Source: Mesostigma viride | Lineage: Eukaryota > Streptophyta > Mesostigmatophyceae > Mesostigmatales > Mesostigmataceae | Direction: 5' to 3' | DNA: 64,000 bases | Assembly: GCA_009746045.1 (NCBI GenBank) | Contig: RPFO01000436.1 | Location: 394,501 to 458,500, forward strand | Shown: positions 54,131-64,000 of the stretch, one piece after another | Layout of the letters: each line of letters begins with the position of its first letter | How positions within the stretch are numbered: position 1 is the first letter of the stretch | The notes under the pieces: generated by a model | Database searches by the model: none | What the model was told of the DNA's origin: nothing | What the model saw: only the letters and a program-made list of their open reading frames with translations | Made by a program: the position numbers and the translations under genes

Positions 54131-54960
54131 GCTACCTCGTGGCTCGTGGCTCGTGGCTCGTGTACACATGTAGTGATGCCCCTAGCTGCAGATGACAGTG
54201 GCAGCTGTGGGCCGCATGCTGGCTGCTGAGCTCCCCGCCATCCCCACCGCCACCGCCACCGGCCCTCCTCGCCTCCACCCCACACACACACACACCGCCT
54301 CCACCGACTCCATCACCGCCCAGCTCCGCGACATCAACCAGCGCCTCCAGGACAGCGCCATCGCCATCGGATGCCTGCAAAACACCGCAGGCATCACGGC
54401 CCAGGCGGTGAAGGACATATTGCCGCCAAGCCAGCCCCCGCTGGCCTGGCTGGCGATGCTCCCCCGGCCCCCCACTACCTAGCTGGGCGGACATGCAACA
54501 CACCACCTCCACCACCTCCGCCGTCGCAGCCCAGCTCCATCGGCAGACGCTTGACCTCCGCGAGGAGGCCGATCGAGCTCGCCAAGCGCAGCCTCAACGT
54601 CATCGTCAAGAACTTCGACATGGAGGAAGGTGAGAACTCCGCGAAGCTTGCCCGTGCTTTTGAGAGAGAAATCCTTGGTCGCATGGGCCTTACTGGTGAG
54701 ATCGAGCTGGTCGCCCACCGCCTTCCCCGCGCGCGGGGTAAGGCAGGGGCGCCCCTGCTCCTTCTCACCTTGAAGAACCCGGCGGACGAGATTTCTTTTC
54801 TCAGACGCCGCAAGCGGCTCGAGAAGACTCAATTCACCCTTGACGACGACTTGACCCTGGCGCAGCAGCTGACGGCGACGGGAGCTATGGCCGACCTACC
54901 TCCAGCTCCGGCAGACCAAGGTGGGGCAGCCGGTGTCCTGGAAGGGGGCCATGTATTATA
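54131..54960 (+). pseudogene. L1-type LINE ORF1 copy, plus
   Basis: From 54371 a long frame carries SLNVIVKNFDMEEGENSAKL, AFEREILGRMGLTGEIELVA, HRLPRARGKAGAPLLLLTLK and FLRRRKRLEKTQFTLDDDLT. This is the best preserved RRM and C-terminal part of ORF1 in the window. The site GGAGCTATGGCCGACC near 54884 is the intact counterpart of the palindrome insertion at 56555. Confidence 0.68.
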
Positions 54961-55019
54961 GGCCATATACCCCTTCTCAGGGATATGTGCTACATATACT
55001 CCCAACGGAGTTGTGTTAC

Positions 55020-55880
55020 ACTGTTCAATTCAATTCCATTCAATCGCTGCCGGCCCACCAGGCAGGCCTGGGAGGGATCTAAACCGCAGGGGTTGCGACA
55101 AAGTCGGCCCGGGTGCGGCGGAATAACACGTCAGCCACGGTGCGAGTGAGGGCGAGTGACGGGCGCTGCCACCATGCAATACGAGGACCACGTGCGGGCA
55201 GACCACGGGGCGGTCTGACCCTCGAGGTCGAGGCGGTCTTCACGGCGCTGGCAGCACAGTCTCGTGGAAAAACTCCGCCGTCTTGGGGCCCATGGCCCCG
55301 AACTCCTCATGCAAGGACAAAGGGGATGACCTGGTGGGCCCCACATTGCCGTAGGAGGCAAACTTGTCGCGCTCATGCAGCCACAGCGGCTGCAGCGCCG
55401 GCATCCACAGATGCCCGGAGGATGTGGCGACCGGAGAGCGGCCGAGCCACGGAGACATCATCACATCCATGAGCAGGTGGCAACCCTGCCCATTGTAGTC
55501 AAGCACGGTAATGTCGGGGCGGTGGTTGGGTTAGTAGAGGGCGGCCCCATCCGCGTCCTCGATCGCACTTGATGCAGTGGAGTGGGGAAAGACCGACCGA
55601 ACCATGGCACACACCACCCTGAGGAGAGCGGTATGGAGATAGAGGAACCAGTTCTGGTTCTGCTGGCCACCCATGCACGCGATGTAGTGCGTCCCAGTAG
55701 TATCGAGCCCGCAGCTGCCGCAGGACGCACCCGCCGTGATGAGAGGCTGCGGGGCAAACAGCTGGTGGCGGAGAGCGCGATGGCGTAATTAAAGGGCCGG
55801 AACCAGCGTGAACAAAGGGCTCATGGGGAGGGCGCGCAGGAATGCGGCCCCCACGCTCCCGGCTCAAGGGAAACGGAGTA
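55020..55880 (-). pseudogene. Retroelement fragment with a PD-(D/E)XK-like stretch
   Basis: On the minus strand, broken frames give PDITVLDYNGQGCHLLMDVM, then WLHERDKFASYGNVGP and FGAMGPKTAEF. PD followed some 15 residues later by D-V, then an ERDK-type block, recalls the nuclease-like tail of some algal retroelement proteins. The assignment is tentative, and no matching reverse transcriptase is adjacent. Confidence 0.35.
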
Positions 55881-55984
55881 AAGCCAAGCCTTCCCCTGAT
55901 CGTATTCCCTGATTCTTATATATATTCATCAATGCCCATCTCACCTCCGTAATCTATCATTCTCAATGAATATATATTCATCAA

Positions 55985-56160
55985 TTAATTTCTTCACTAT
56001 ATATTGTTGATCATCAGGTCCCCACCCCTCCAGTACACCTTGGGCTTCTGGGGGTCCTGCTTGTGCATGGCGGAGGTATTCCGGCCACAGGTCGCGTCGC
56101 TGCTGCTGCTGAGCGGGGGTCAGGTCGTCGTCCAGCGTCCAGGTGAGGTCGTGCAATTAA
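55985..56160 (-). pseudogene. ORF1 C-terminus fragment
   Basis: On the minus strand this reads LTWTLDDDLTPAQQQQRRDL, then WPEYLRHAQ and, in the next frame, KVYWRGGDLMI. It is truncated on the ORF1 side. Confidence 0.6.
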
Positions 56161-56199
56161 CCTTGATTGCTACGAGAAAGGAACGGCTGCTTATAAGCA

Positions 56200-57500
56200 C
56201 AGAGGGTGGAAGATCATCATGGCTAAACAATGGCTAGGGCATGGCTTCTAAGCAGAGAGGAACTCTCTGCGTACAGGCATGCAAAGCTTGGCTAAATTCT
56301 TAGTGCATCATCCACATGGGGAGTCCAATTACTTGCCGGCGCGTAAGCGTGAGCCATGCAGTAGCCACGGGCTAGGCTAAGCCTGCATGCTAATCTACAC
56401 TACTGCTATATATTCTCTAGACTGGGGTTGCTGGGGTCGGTGGCAGGGGGCGCCTGCCAGGGCTTGTGGTCGACGTGGATGACCTCCGCCCTCCAGTATA
56501 CCGGTTTCCCCCCTGAGCTCTGCTGGAGTTGGAGGTAGACCTGTCGGCCATAGCAGTTAGGTTAATATTGTGCGGAAACCTTTTTGCCACTTGGGCTTCT
56601 CAGGTTCCGCACAATATTACCGGCGATAATTCCACTCGCCGGACACTCAAGTTCACGACGTCGTGAACTTGAGTGTCCGGCGAGTGGTTATCGCCGGTAA
56701 TATTGTGCGGAACCTGAGAAGCCCAAGTGGCAAAAAGGTTTCCGCACAATATTAACCTAACTATAGCTCCTGTCGCCCCTGTTGCTGTGCCAGGGTCAAG
56801 TCCTCGTCCATCGTGTAGGAAGTCCCCGAGAGCTTCTTGCGGCATTTAAGAAGCGCCAGCTTATCCGCCATGTACTTATTAAAAGGTGAGGAGCAGGGGA
56901 GCCGGGCCATGCCTTACCCCGCGCGCGGGGAAGGCGGACAGCCGACATCCGCAACTCGATATCACCAGTGAGTTGCATGGGCCGGGTAACTATAATGTCG
57001 CGCTTAAACGCTATATGGCAAGAGACTCCGAGGTCTCACCTGCCGGCTGCATGGTCGGAGTGCTTGACGATGACATTGTGGCTGCGCTTGGTGAGGTCGG
57101 CCTCCTCGCGGAGGTTGAGTGTGTGTTGCTTGAGCTGTGCCGCGATGGTGGAGGTGGTGGAGGTGGTGTGGTGCTTCAGCATGTCCGCGCCCAGCTCTGG
57201 GGGGAGCATCGCCTGCCGAGCCAGCGGGGGCTGGTTTGGCGGCAATGTCCTTCACCGCCTGGGCGGTGAGGCCTGCGGTGTTTTGCAGGGACTCGATGGC
57301 GATGGCGTAGTCGTGCTTGGAGGCGCTTGTCGATGTCGTACGTGGAGCTGGGCCTTGATGTCGGCGGTGGAGGTGGAGGCAGCAGTGGAGGTGGAGGCGA
57401 GGAGGGTGGAGGTGGAGGTGACGGACTGAAGTATGCGTGGGTATAACGGCATGGGTACGTGTATGGACTGGAAAACTGAACTATGGCATATATTCGGTGG
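56200..57500 (-). pseudogene. L1-type ORF1 fragment interrupted by a palindrome
   Basis: On the minus strand from about 57450 come the coiled-coil part, the RRM part near 57050-56880 (NVIVKHSDH; ELRMSAVRLPRARGKA) and the C-terminus near 56820. The 3' region lies at 56520-56270. The 208-bp palindrome sits between the C-terminus and the 3' region. Confidence 0.58.
56555..56762. mobile_element. 208-bp near-perfect palindrome with 5-bp target duplication
   Basis: The arms start AGTTAGGTTAATATTGTGCG and end in its inverse. The centre is TTCACGACGTCGTGAA. Only two unpaired bases (TT near 56628) break the symmetry. Each arm also folds on itself, because ATTGTGCGGAA recurs inverted as TTCCGCACAAT. 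It is flanked by ATAGC on both sides, and related LINE copies at 52730 and 54884 have a single ATAGC at this point. Confidence 0.88.
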
Positions 57501-57529
57501 CTACTATAGTTATATGTCACGACATCATC

Positions 57530-57695
57530 CTCGACAACTCGAAAACGCTGACAAGATAACGGCAGGCTCGAGCTACCATGGTCCGGATTCTCCCTATTTC
57601 TGGCCTGCGCTGGTTGTCTCCTTGATATGTCACTAACCATGGTCCGGATTCTCCCTAGTTCTGGCCTGCGCTGGTTGTCTCCTTGATAATATGTC
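57530..57695. repeat. Partial copy of the 12.8/14.6-kb inverted arm, with an internal duplication
   Basis: The segment from GATAACGGCAGGCTCGAGCT to GGTTGTCTCCTTGAT is followed by a second copy of its last 60 bp. This ends in the dispersed motif TTCTGGCCTGCGCTGGTTGT. Confidence 0.75.
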
Positions 57696-57699
57696 ACTA

Positions 57700-58328
57700 A
57701 CGCACTCCACTACAATACGCTTCCGCGGACACCTTTTTCAGCGGGGAAAGTGCCCCCGGGCTTCCGGGGCAAATTCAGCAAGGAGCTGCGAAACTTAGAT
57801 ACTAAAACTTCGTTTTTTGGTTCGTACCGTACAGCCAATCATTTAGCGCCCGGATCAAATTGTGATCTGGGCGCACTGCACACGAAAATTTCAGCGTAAC
57901 GTTCGAAACACCAACGCAATTACTAGAGAAATTTTCAGTGACGAAACTGTAGTACCGTGTACCCAAGCAAAATGTAGTAGGACTTCGCTAAAGTCACGTT
58001 CCGAATTTTTCCCCGCAAGATTCCCCCGCAAGATCCCCCCACATGATCCCCCCCGCTAGGTTCAGGCTCCAGTCAATGCTCGCCAAATGGCGCCAAAAAA
58101 AGAAACATGTGTTAAATCAACGGTGCGAATCCTCGTTACCGCTCAGGTAACCTTCTCACTCATTTCGCATCTCCTAGGAACCGTATTGTAGTGCATTCAC
58201 CTACTGAACTAAATCGGATGAACTGACTGAAAGGCGAAAGCGATGGCTAAAGCGCGTTGGCCACCACGAGAAGGATCGACTTGAGGACGCGTGGTACCCC
58301 TTTACCTAACGATATTCCCATTGGGCAG
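57700..58328. other. Unassigned intergenic stretch
   Basis: No gene or repeat was recognised. A C-rich segment with AAGATCCCCCC lies near 58020-58055. Confidence 0.4.
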
Positions 58329-58483
58329 AGTTGTACAAGCTACTGCTTACACTTTTTATGCGCAAACCTTTTGACCAAGGTTAACGCATATTCTTACATG
58401 ATCCTGCGCAGGATGTAAGAATATGTGTTAACCTTGGTCAAAAGGTTTGCGCATAAAAAGTATAAGCAGTAGCTTGTACAACT
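58329..58483. mobile_element. 155-bp foldback element
   Basis: Arms of about 75 bp starting AGTTGTACAAGCTACTGCTT are repeated inverted around TCCTGCGCAGGA with few mismatches. One half arm alone recurs at 60638-60716, ending at the symmetry centre. No target duplication is evident. Confidence 0.85.
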
Positions 58484-58485
58484 AA

Positions 58486-60383
58486 GGGGACATGTCGGTC
58501 CAAAAGTGCACTTTTCTGGTAACCATCCCTATGCATGTGATAAAAATCCAGTTATGATGGAAGACCATAAATATGATTAAAATTTTTTTTCCAACCACTT
58601 GGGGGGGTACTACCCCCCACCATGTGACCGTTATGTGCTAAAAATAGAAAAAGATTCTATTTTTTGCAAACCCAATGTGGCCAAACCATATATTCCCATC
58701 TAATTGCAACCCTTGCCAATGATTCCAGCTAGTTTGCAGGTCAGAGTATTATAGCATGTTTAGACATATTGAAATAGTTTAGCAAAAAACACGTATTTTT
58801 TGGTGCCTAAAAAAATATATCAAATCATACACACATGCAATGGGGTCAAATATTATATTCAAAACTGGCAAGGGTTGCAATGATACAGCCCCGAAGTTTC
58901 AGCTCATTCTGACCACGTTTACTCACATTGAAATATGGTAATGTGAAGGGAAAAAAATGACACGTAAAAGCAGTTTTGAGCACAAACACCACTCCAAAGA
59001 CACCCTTGCCCACCACAAACTGGGCCAACATTTGCAATATATCACGAATATATCACGAAGCTTGCCACCAAATTACAGGTCATTCGATCTGACCTAGTTT
59101 GCCCATATTACATCATGTTATAGCTGCCAGCCTGCATGCTTGGTGCACCATGACATGAGGCGACACCATGTCAGAGCGCATTCCTAAGCTTGCCCCCTGC
59201 AAATGGGGCAGAACCACGAAAAACAAATGCTAGATGCTTGAAGAAAACAATCACCCACTCTTTAACCATTATGAGCAGGTATGCCCGCTTGCGGGAATCA
59301 CTCATAGCCAACACCATGTCATGATGCTTATGGATAAAAAAAGGTGCATCCTTCATGGTCATAACGACCTGATCCTTGTCATCTAGGAATTACAAGCCAA
59401 TTGTTTAATGGAGGCTAAACAGGTGGGGATGTGATAATAAGTAACTCACATATTCTCACCTTCCATACAACAAACTTGTTTTCCAGCAGGCTGAAGAGCC
59501 ATGATAGGCGTTTATGAGCTCGCCAGCTCCTTGCAACAGTGATCCCGCTCCCAGGCAGCTTATTAAGGGTCCTTGACTACCGGCAATATAGAATGTCTAC
59601 CGTGTGAAAACCTCCATAAAGGAAGCGTAGCAAAGCCAGATAACTGCCCGATCAATTCTGGGTAGCTTTAGGAAGCATGGCATACGCAGCGTAAGGAAAA
59701 CCATTGAAAGCTGCGGAAAATCTGATAGCACAACTGCAACAAGTGGAGAACAAAATAGCGAGAAGAACCCAGAAACGGCGCCAAAAGTTTCACGCCAGGT
59801 TCATTAAGAGCGCAAACAGACTGGGCGGTTACATGCGGCAAATCAACGTACGTCCACGGCCGGCATTATTTCCTATACCCAGGCGCGCAAGAAAAGCCAG
59901 CCCGCAGCCATGGATGGCTTAACCGCGGATCACGCAGGCCTGAACGAAATCATTTTAGAAATGACAGGAAATGGCCGCAGATCGAAGACGCTTAGGTTAT
60001 TTTCATGGTGTCCGTTACTAAACGGCTCTTGCTGCATCAATACAACCCACGAATATCGAGTTCTACCGTCGCAGGCACGCATGCTAGATTATTCATCGCG
60101 GCCAAATTCTTGGATGAGACCCCCGTGCAAATCTGTATCAAGAAAGGCAGCGAATTTGCAAATAGTGCAGAACTGGCTATGAAACATCATAATAGAACAT
60201 CACTTTTAACCATCGGCTTAATTTTATTGCCTGTCGCCCGCCGGATTAGCCATATTTTAACGGAACGCACGTCGCCATGGCCGCCTCCGCACGGTGCGCG
60301 CACTGCACCACAATTTCACGGTCCGTCGGTATATACCGGCGCGACTTTTTTGGCGCGAAAAAAGTCCCGACCGTCAAGTCCCC
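58486..60383 (+). mobile_element. 1.9-kb TTAA-target element, copy B
   Basis: The left end GGGGACATGTCGGTCCAAAA matches the end of copy A at 35257 (GGGGACTCGCACGTCCAAAA on its strand). The right end, inverted, GGGGACTTGACGGTCGGGAC and TTTTTTCGCGCC, matches the other end of copy A. It is flanked by CTAA on the left (one base off) and TTAA on the right (60384-60387). The length, 1898 bp against 1910, and the position of the decayed coding part also agree. The left flank is the foldback element. Confidence 0.72.
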
Positions 60384-60420
60384 TTAAAACCTTTGCGCGT
60401 ATAGGGGTGAAATCGTAAGC
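59704..60420 (+). pseudogene. Decayed coding region in TTAA element B
   Basis: Short frames carry KIARRTQKRRQKFHARFIKS, ARKASPQP, and later KRLLLHQYNPR and LDETPVQICIKKGSEFANS. The nucleotide sequence aligns with 33600-33990 (minus) of copy A, for example a shared block with CCCAGGCGC and CAAGAAA. The frame differs between copies, so neither is intact. No family was recognised. Confidence 0.5.
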
Positions 60421-60720
60421 GGCTCCCTAACTAGGGCTTTACTTCCGCATCAAATTACTAATTCGATATCAAATTACTGATTCGATATTAATCCTGGGAG
60501 TTAGGTCCGATATATCTACCTCGCGAGGCGATTAATCAGGTCCGACTGGTGCCCCGGCGGATCCTCCCAAATAATGCCTGCTCGGCACTGTCCCCACGAG
60601 GTTTCGAACCCATGACTTCCGCGTCGCGCCGGTTCTAAGTTGTACAAGCTACTGCTTATACTCTTTATGCGCAAACCTTTTGACCAAGGTTAACGCATAT
60701 TCTTACATCCTGCGCACCCC
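60388..60720. other. Flank of TTAA element B with half foldback copy
   Basis: 60600-60630 contains GGTTTCGAACCC, a B-box-like motif in inverted orientation, perhaps from a tRNA-derived element. 60638-60716 is one arm of the foldback at 58329. The rest is unassigned. Confidence 0.5.
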
Positions 60721-60724
60721 TGCA

Positions 60725-61540
60725 TGGTCCCGGAAACGCGCTTGCGCTCTGGCCTATCTGGATGACATCGATCCTGGTGTACTCCAAGACCTTCGAGGAG
60801 CAAAATAGTGTGACGGACCGATTTGCCTCAGTGGGCAAAAGGTTCCGGCACTCTTTAACCCCTGGTGGAGGACGTCGATATGGACGTCCTGCGCATCATG
60901 GAAGAAGAGCATGATTCTAGCGACTAGCTCTCGGCCCGCAGGGCCAAGGTCCGCGCGGGGCGCAGCGTCCCCTTTCTGGGCCACACGCTTTCTGCAGCAG
61001 GCGTGGCCACGAACCCCGAGAAGATCGCCTCTGCATGTCCAAGAGTGGCGGCCAGCTAGCCCCGACCGACGTGAAAGGGCGTGCGTAGCTTCCTGGGGAT
61101 TGCGTCCTACTATGTATCGGCGCTTCATCCCCCGGTTTGCCACGATCGCGTCGCCCATCAACGCTCTCCTCAAGAAGGGCATGTCCTTCGTCTGGTCTGC
61201 ACAGTGCCAGCAGGCCTTTGAGGCCCTCAAGGCCAGTTTGACTGCGGCCCCCATGCTCGTGCTCCCAGACCCGTCCCGGGGTCCTCCGGCCTGCAGGACC
61301 AAGGCAAGGGCTTGCAACCGGTTGAGTATGTACATCTCCCGCACACTGATCCCCGCCGAGCTGAACTATCCGGTCCACCAGCAGGAGCTGTTGCATGGCT
61401 GTGGTCTACTGTTGCCACACATGGCGCCACCACCTGTTGCATGGGCGCGCAGTTTGATGTTGCAGTCAGCGAGACAGGGGACCTCGACCCCGCCCGTTTG
61501 ATTATTCACACGGACCATATATAGGCCCCTGACTCACCTC
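60725..61540 (+). pseudogene. Ty3/gypsy pol fragment (reverse transcriptase and RNase H), broken
   Basis: AYLDDID at about 60752-60772 is the YLDD catalytic motif. After frameshifts come the VRSFLGIASYY block, YRRFIPRFATIASPINALLK, FVWSAQCQQAFEALKASL and PMLVLPDPS. An RNase H-like ISRTLIPAELNYPVHQQELL and HHLLHG follow. The order and wording are those of Ty3/gypsy polyproteins. At least four frameshifts or stops are present; no LTR, gag or integrase was found. Confidence 0.85.
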
Positions 61541-63360
61541 CTGACGCAGCCAAATCTGACGCCCCGTCAGGCCAGATGGATGTGTCGCGTTTGCGTGCCA
61601 TTATATCCTAGACTATCACTTAATGGAAGGCATATCCATAGCAATAATAGAGTACTCATGTGTGTGATCCACTATATAAAGTAAGTGAAAATGATAGGTG
61701 TGGTCCTTGACGGCACCACCACCTTCATGACAGGCAGCGCAGCCAGCCAATTATATTATGAAGATTGCAATAATGCTTTGTGATGAAAGCAATGCCCAAA
61801 CCATTCATTCCATAATATTTGACAAATTACAATGAATGCCGAGTTGTGCTGCCGCAACTGTAAGAGTAACTATCCTTGAGACCCATCGAAATCACCACAG
61901 ACCGACCATGACGCCACTGTGGCGCAACAGTGTTTACTTAGTAACGTCATAATAGTTGTGCTCCCGAGTGGCATCTATCCGCTGGCCGGTCGTCGCCGGC
62001 CTGGGCGCCTAGTCAGGTGGGCATCAAAGATTGGTGTCTAGATGCTAGTCGGTGCCTAAGCAAGGTACGAAAGCCAGTGCGCGCCGGGACGGTCAGAGAA
62101 CCGTCGCCCTCGGTAGCACAGATCCGCTGAGTGCCGGTAGTCTCAGGTTAGAGGCTCGAGCATGCACTATCGGGTAGCCTACCGGTAGTCTCGGGTTAGA
62201 GGCTCGAGCATGCCTTATCGGTTAGCGCCGCGCCGCTGAGCTCCTTGCGGCCTGGCCAGCTGCAAGGGTTCAATAGCAATCAGTGGCGGCTGCGGGCTCA
62301 GCCTCCCACAATCGGTTCCCCAAACAACAAAAATCCCGTCTCCATCGCCGGCGTGCTAGCCAGCGGTGAAGGGCATTCAACTATAATCTATATCAACTGT
62401 GTGACTCTGCGCTCATGTCCCAGATACTGGCACACTGGCCAACGACGAACCGGACCTTTCCCAGGACTGTTCCCGGTTCAGCAGAACGTTTCTCGTCCAC
62501 AATGCCAACAACATCCCAAACGGATCAAACCACTGTCAATCCTATCAACCATCGTCATGGCAATGATCGACATGCAACCACTCACGGGGGCTGCTCCGGG
62601 CTGTTCGAGAAGTTTAACCCCATGACGACAACACCTGAAGTTGTGAGGGAGAGAAACGAGCGAACAACGACCACCATGGCCGCCTCCGTGCACTTCTAAA
62701 TACTTCCAAAATCCCGGCATCCATGCGCTGTCGCATTTGCCAGCAAGCCGCCTGACGTGCAGTTAGATCGACTGCCAGCAAAATGCTGAGCAAGTCTGTT
62801 CGACAGCCACGTGCGAGCCATGCAGCACACCGCACAGTACGATCTGCGTATGTAGCTTTGTCATATGGACTGAACATCATTCCGTCTGGACAACACAAAA
62901 GATTTGTAACTGCCAAATGTCACGCACCGGAATATTGCGCAAGCCACCAAGGCTTTGCGCCCCAAATTAAGTCTTGCGCCTGAACCTAAGCCAGGTCACC
63001 TAAGACTGTCACTCTAGAAATTCAGGCCTTTCCGGCGCGGCGCTCCACACCAGCCCAAAGGTACAAAGCCTGCGGCCTACTACTGAATCGGAACCAACCA
63101 AACGTCGGTAACAATTCCGATTACGGCAAACGCGTAACTTCTTGAGTGCACGGACGTAAATGATCACGAACGTGACAGCTAGATGGAGTACCTTTCCATT
63201 CGCCCCTTTTAAGATCCAGTATGTGACAGTGTCAGAAACCAGGGCTCGGAGGAAAGATCTTTTGCCTGTTATGACCCAGATATTGCACAAGTGTATGGAA
63301 ATTAAGACTTCTTGTATTAAAATACGTTTACTGAGAGTGGAAAACACGGTGCGGCCAACA
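61541..63360. other. Unassigned region
   Basis: No gene was supported. A 57-bp near-exact duplication with GTAGTCTCRGGTTAGAGGC and CTCGAGCATGC lies at 62130-62225. Frames of about 100 codons near 62245-62916 have no recognisable domain. Confidence 0.45.
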
Positions 63361-63460
63361 CTGGGTGCAGTCTACCATAGCCAACACTGGGCCAGGGCAA
63401 ATGACAATGCCAACACTGGGCAGGGTCACACGACCAACACTGGGTCGGGGCCACACACGG
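63355..63460. repeat. Short GCCAACACTGGG repeats
   Basis: Four to five copies of (G/A)CCAACACTGGG separated by variable 9-17 bp. Confidence 0.8.
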
Positions 63461-64000
63461 CTAGCAAGCAAACAACTCTAGGCACACAAAGTAGTGGCGG
63501 CTAATGCATTATGCACCGTTGATTTACATCTGACGGCACTGCAGCTTAGCGTCTCTACAACCACGGAAAGAACACTAGCTAGATAATAACGACTTTGCAG
63601 CCTGTAATCTACTGTCCACATCATGGTACATTGTGTGTGTGGTCTGATAGGCTCAAAGTCCTATCGCCTCCAGGAGGGCGGCACCACAAACTGCGGACCT
63701 GATCTGATCCGGAGAGAGCCGATGTAAATTACGGCACCTGTAACGGTGCTGACAGGTAACGCTTGCTGTATTCCGAGCAACATCATTCGGATTTTAGTAC
63801 ACATAAACATTGTATATGATATTAAGCTAGTCAACGACCTGTGGGTGCAATTAATAGGGATGCAAACCCAACAACAAGTCGTGTAAATAAACACCTAGCT
63901 GACGGTGTCAATTTTCCCCGCATATAATGCGTGATAACATAATGCGTGACAAAAGTAGAGAAACATCGCTAGATATTTGACACACCCCCATACTGCATGT
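63461..64000. other. Right end of window
   Basis: No gene, repeat array or element was recognised. Confidence 0.4.

Overview
The window looks like nuclear DNA of a green alga (Chlorophyta), species not determined. It has GC-rich exons with phase-consistent GT-AG introns, a plant-type mitochondrial FtsH protease gene, a TGTAA motif about 50 nt after one stop codon (the usual green-algal polyadenylation signal), and introns and intergenic DNA packed with satellites and transposon debris. There are no rRNA genes, convincing tRNA genes or CRISPR arrays. Four protein genes can be supported. Splice junctions were placed by eye from GT/AG sites, reading-frame phase and protein continuity, without transcript data. 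|| Layout. (1) 1-5131, minus: the first three exons of an FtsH4/YME1-like i-AAA protease; its AAA and protease exons lie beyond the left edge. (2) 7902-10520, plus: an 872-codon open frame of unknown function with a long Gly/Ser/Asn-rich tail and a poly-Ser run. (3) 10521-17328: no gene; an inverted-repeat structure enclosing a decayed LINE reverse transcriptase, and L1-type ORF1 fragments. (4) 17329-32567, minus: a complete ten-exon, 671-residue coiled-coil protein with a Hook-like N-terminal domain. (5) 32568-37650: a short TIR element split by a 1.9-kb element with TTAA target duplication. (6) 37651-46290, plus: a six-exon FBXO31-like F-box gene of about 1100 codons, with a very large low-complexity insert and one probable one-base indel in a poly-G run. 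(7) 46291-64000: transposon-dominated, with head-to-head ORF1 LINE copies, a tRNA-like SINE as a solo copy and as a trimer, two large palindromes, a second 1.9-kb TTAA element and a decayed Ty3/gypsy pol. || Main unusual observation. In the Hook-like gene, degenerate copies of the exon 3' end plus 5' splice site occur inside the following intron for all nine introns, sometimes as regular arrays (a 75-bp period after exon 2). The same is seen in the FtsH and F-box genes. The introns appear to have grown partly by repeated duplication of exon-intron junctions. || Several insertions are backed by an empty site elsewhere in this window: the TTAA element, the solo SINE, the SINE trimer and the 208-bp palindrome.
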